A DNA stretch of 5,058 nucleotides from Pseudomonadota bacterium (GTDB lineage: Bacteria > Desulfobacterota > JADFVX01), in the NCBI GenBank assembly GCA_015222755.1, contig JADFVX010000044.1:1-5058 (forward strand), written 5' to 3'. Below the pieces are notes generated by a model. That model did not search any database. It had not been told where the DNA came from and saw only the letters and a program-made list of their open reading frames with translations. Below are positions 4,928 through 5,058 of the stretch, piece after piece. Both the position numbers and the translations under genes were made by a program. Every line of letters starts with the position of its first letter. The stretch's first letter is position 1.

Positions 4928-5058
4928 TTAAAAATAATACCGCGCCCTCAATTCCATCCTATGATCATTCTGTTTTTCTCCAAATTCGCTATCTCTTTCT
5001 CCTGCAATAATGGTTGTCTTAAATCGAAGTTCCAAATTCGTTATGCCGCTGTATAACA
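4928..5058 (-). CDS. C-terminal end of a probable outer-membrane beta-barrel protein (5'-truncated)
   Basis: On the minus strand a frame enters from the right edge and runs for 42 codons to a TAA (complement of 4928-4930). The visible end reads as two beta-strands and a loop. NLELRFKTTIIAGER has alternating hydrophobic residues (L, L, F, T, I, A), the loop SEFGEKQND is polar, and the last strand HRMELRARYYF alternates M, L, A, Y, F and ends in a C-terminal Phe. That final pattern is the recognised signature of outer-membrane beta-barrels, where the terminal aromatic is read by the BAM machinery. The barrel type cannot be told from 42 residues. It is convergent with the ZIP transporter and so belongs to another transcription unit. 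A chance open frame is possible because only the tail is visible. Confidence 0.6.
   Translation of the reverse strand, partial: LYSGITNLELRFKTTIIAGERDSEFGEKQNDHRMELRARYYF

Noticed and set aside
4979..5044. Direct repeat TCCAAATTCG-N-TAT at 4979 and 5031.
   Set aside because: Both copies lie in the putative barrel gene and encode part of it in the same frame; with only two 13-of-14 matches they are probably chance or barrel strand similarity.
5038..5058. GTTAT-rich end resembling an integron attC core.
   Set aside because: The bases do not fit the GTTRRRY/RYYYAAC rules and the stretch is in the open frame of the barrel gene.
1..5058. CRISPR array, tRNA or rRNA genes.
   Set aside because: No regularly spaced repeats, cloverleaf-like segments or rRNA motifs were seen on either strand.

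Overview
The window looks like part of the chromosome of an anaerobic or microaerophilic Gram-negative (diderm) bacterium. The evidence is a group of oxygen-sensitive-type Fe-S/P-loop proteins (one NifX-like protein and two MinD-type ATPases with inserted ferredoxins) and, at the right edge, the last strands of what looks like an outer-membrane beta-barrel. Base composition is moderate. This gene set is common in Desulfobacterota and Nitrospirota relatives, but the lineage is my inference and cannot be fixed from this sequence.

Layout. Positions 106-351 encode a small Arg-rich, Pro/Gly/Tyr-repeat protein with a C-terminal coiled coil (DUF5320-like). After a roughly 200-nt non-coding leader comes an Mrp/NBP35-family ATPase (552-1322) whose cluster-binding CxxC motif is degraded to CSHS. 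Its stop codon lies inside a perfect 10-bp hairpin (1306-1333). A 169-nt spacer rich in AAGAAG/CTTCTT arms, with a second hairpin touching the ribosome binding site, leads to a tightly overlapping operon: a NifX/NifB-type cofactor-binding domain protein (1492-1878), then two paralogous ferredoxin-MinD ATPases (1875-2807 and 2804-3691), joined by ATGA overlaps. Two short overlapping reading frames (3694-3825 and 3780-3881) of unknown status precede a ZIP-family metal transporter (3922-4662). A 265-nt intergenic stretch follows, with a REP/RAYT-like fragment and a small hairpin. The last feature is a 5'-truncated minus-strand gene (4928-5058) with a beta-barrel C-terminal signature, convergent with the transporter.

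How the genes may work together. Three deviant-Walker-A ATPases, one cofactor-binding NifX fold and a coiled-coil small protein form a recurring but functionally unresolved neighbourhood that is presumed to assemble or move a metal or Fe-S cofactor. The adjoining ZIP permease could supply a divalent metal. No nitrogenase structural genes, nifB or nifEN are visible, so a nitrogen-fixation role is not supported. The most unusual points are the Mrp CxxC loss, the repeat-bearing DUF5320-like protein, and the competing RNA/DNA dyads between mrp and nifX. The transporter link and the switch-like reading of the dyads are inferences.
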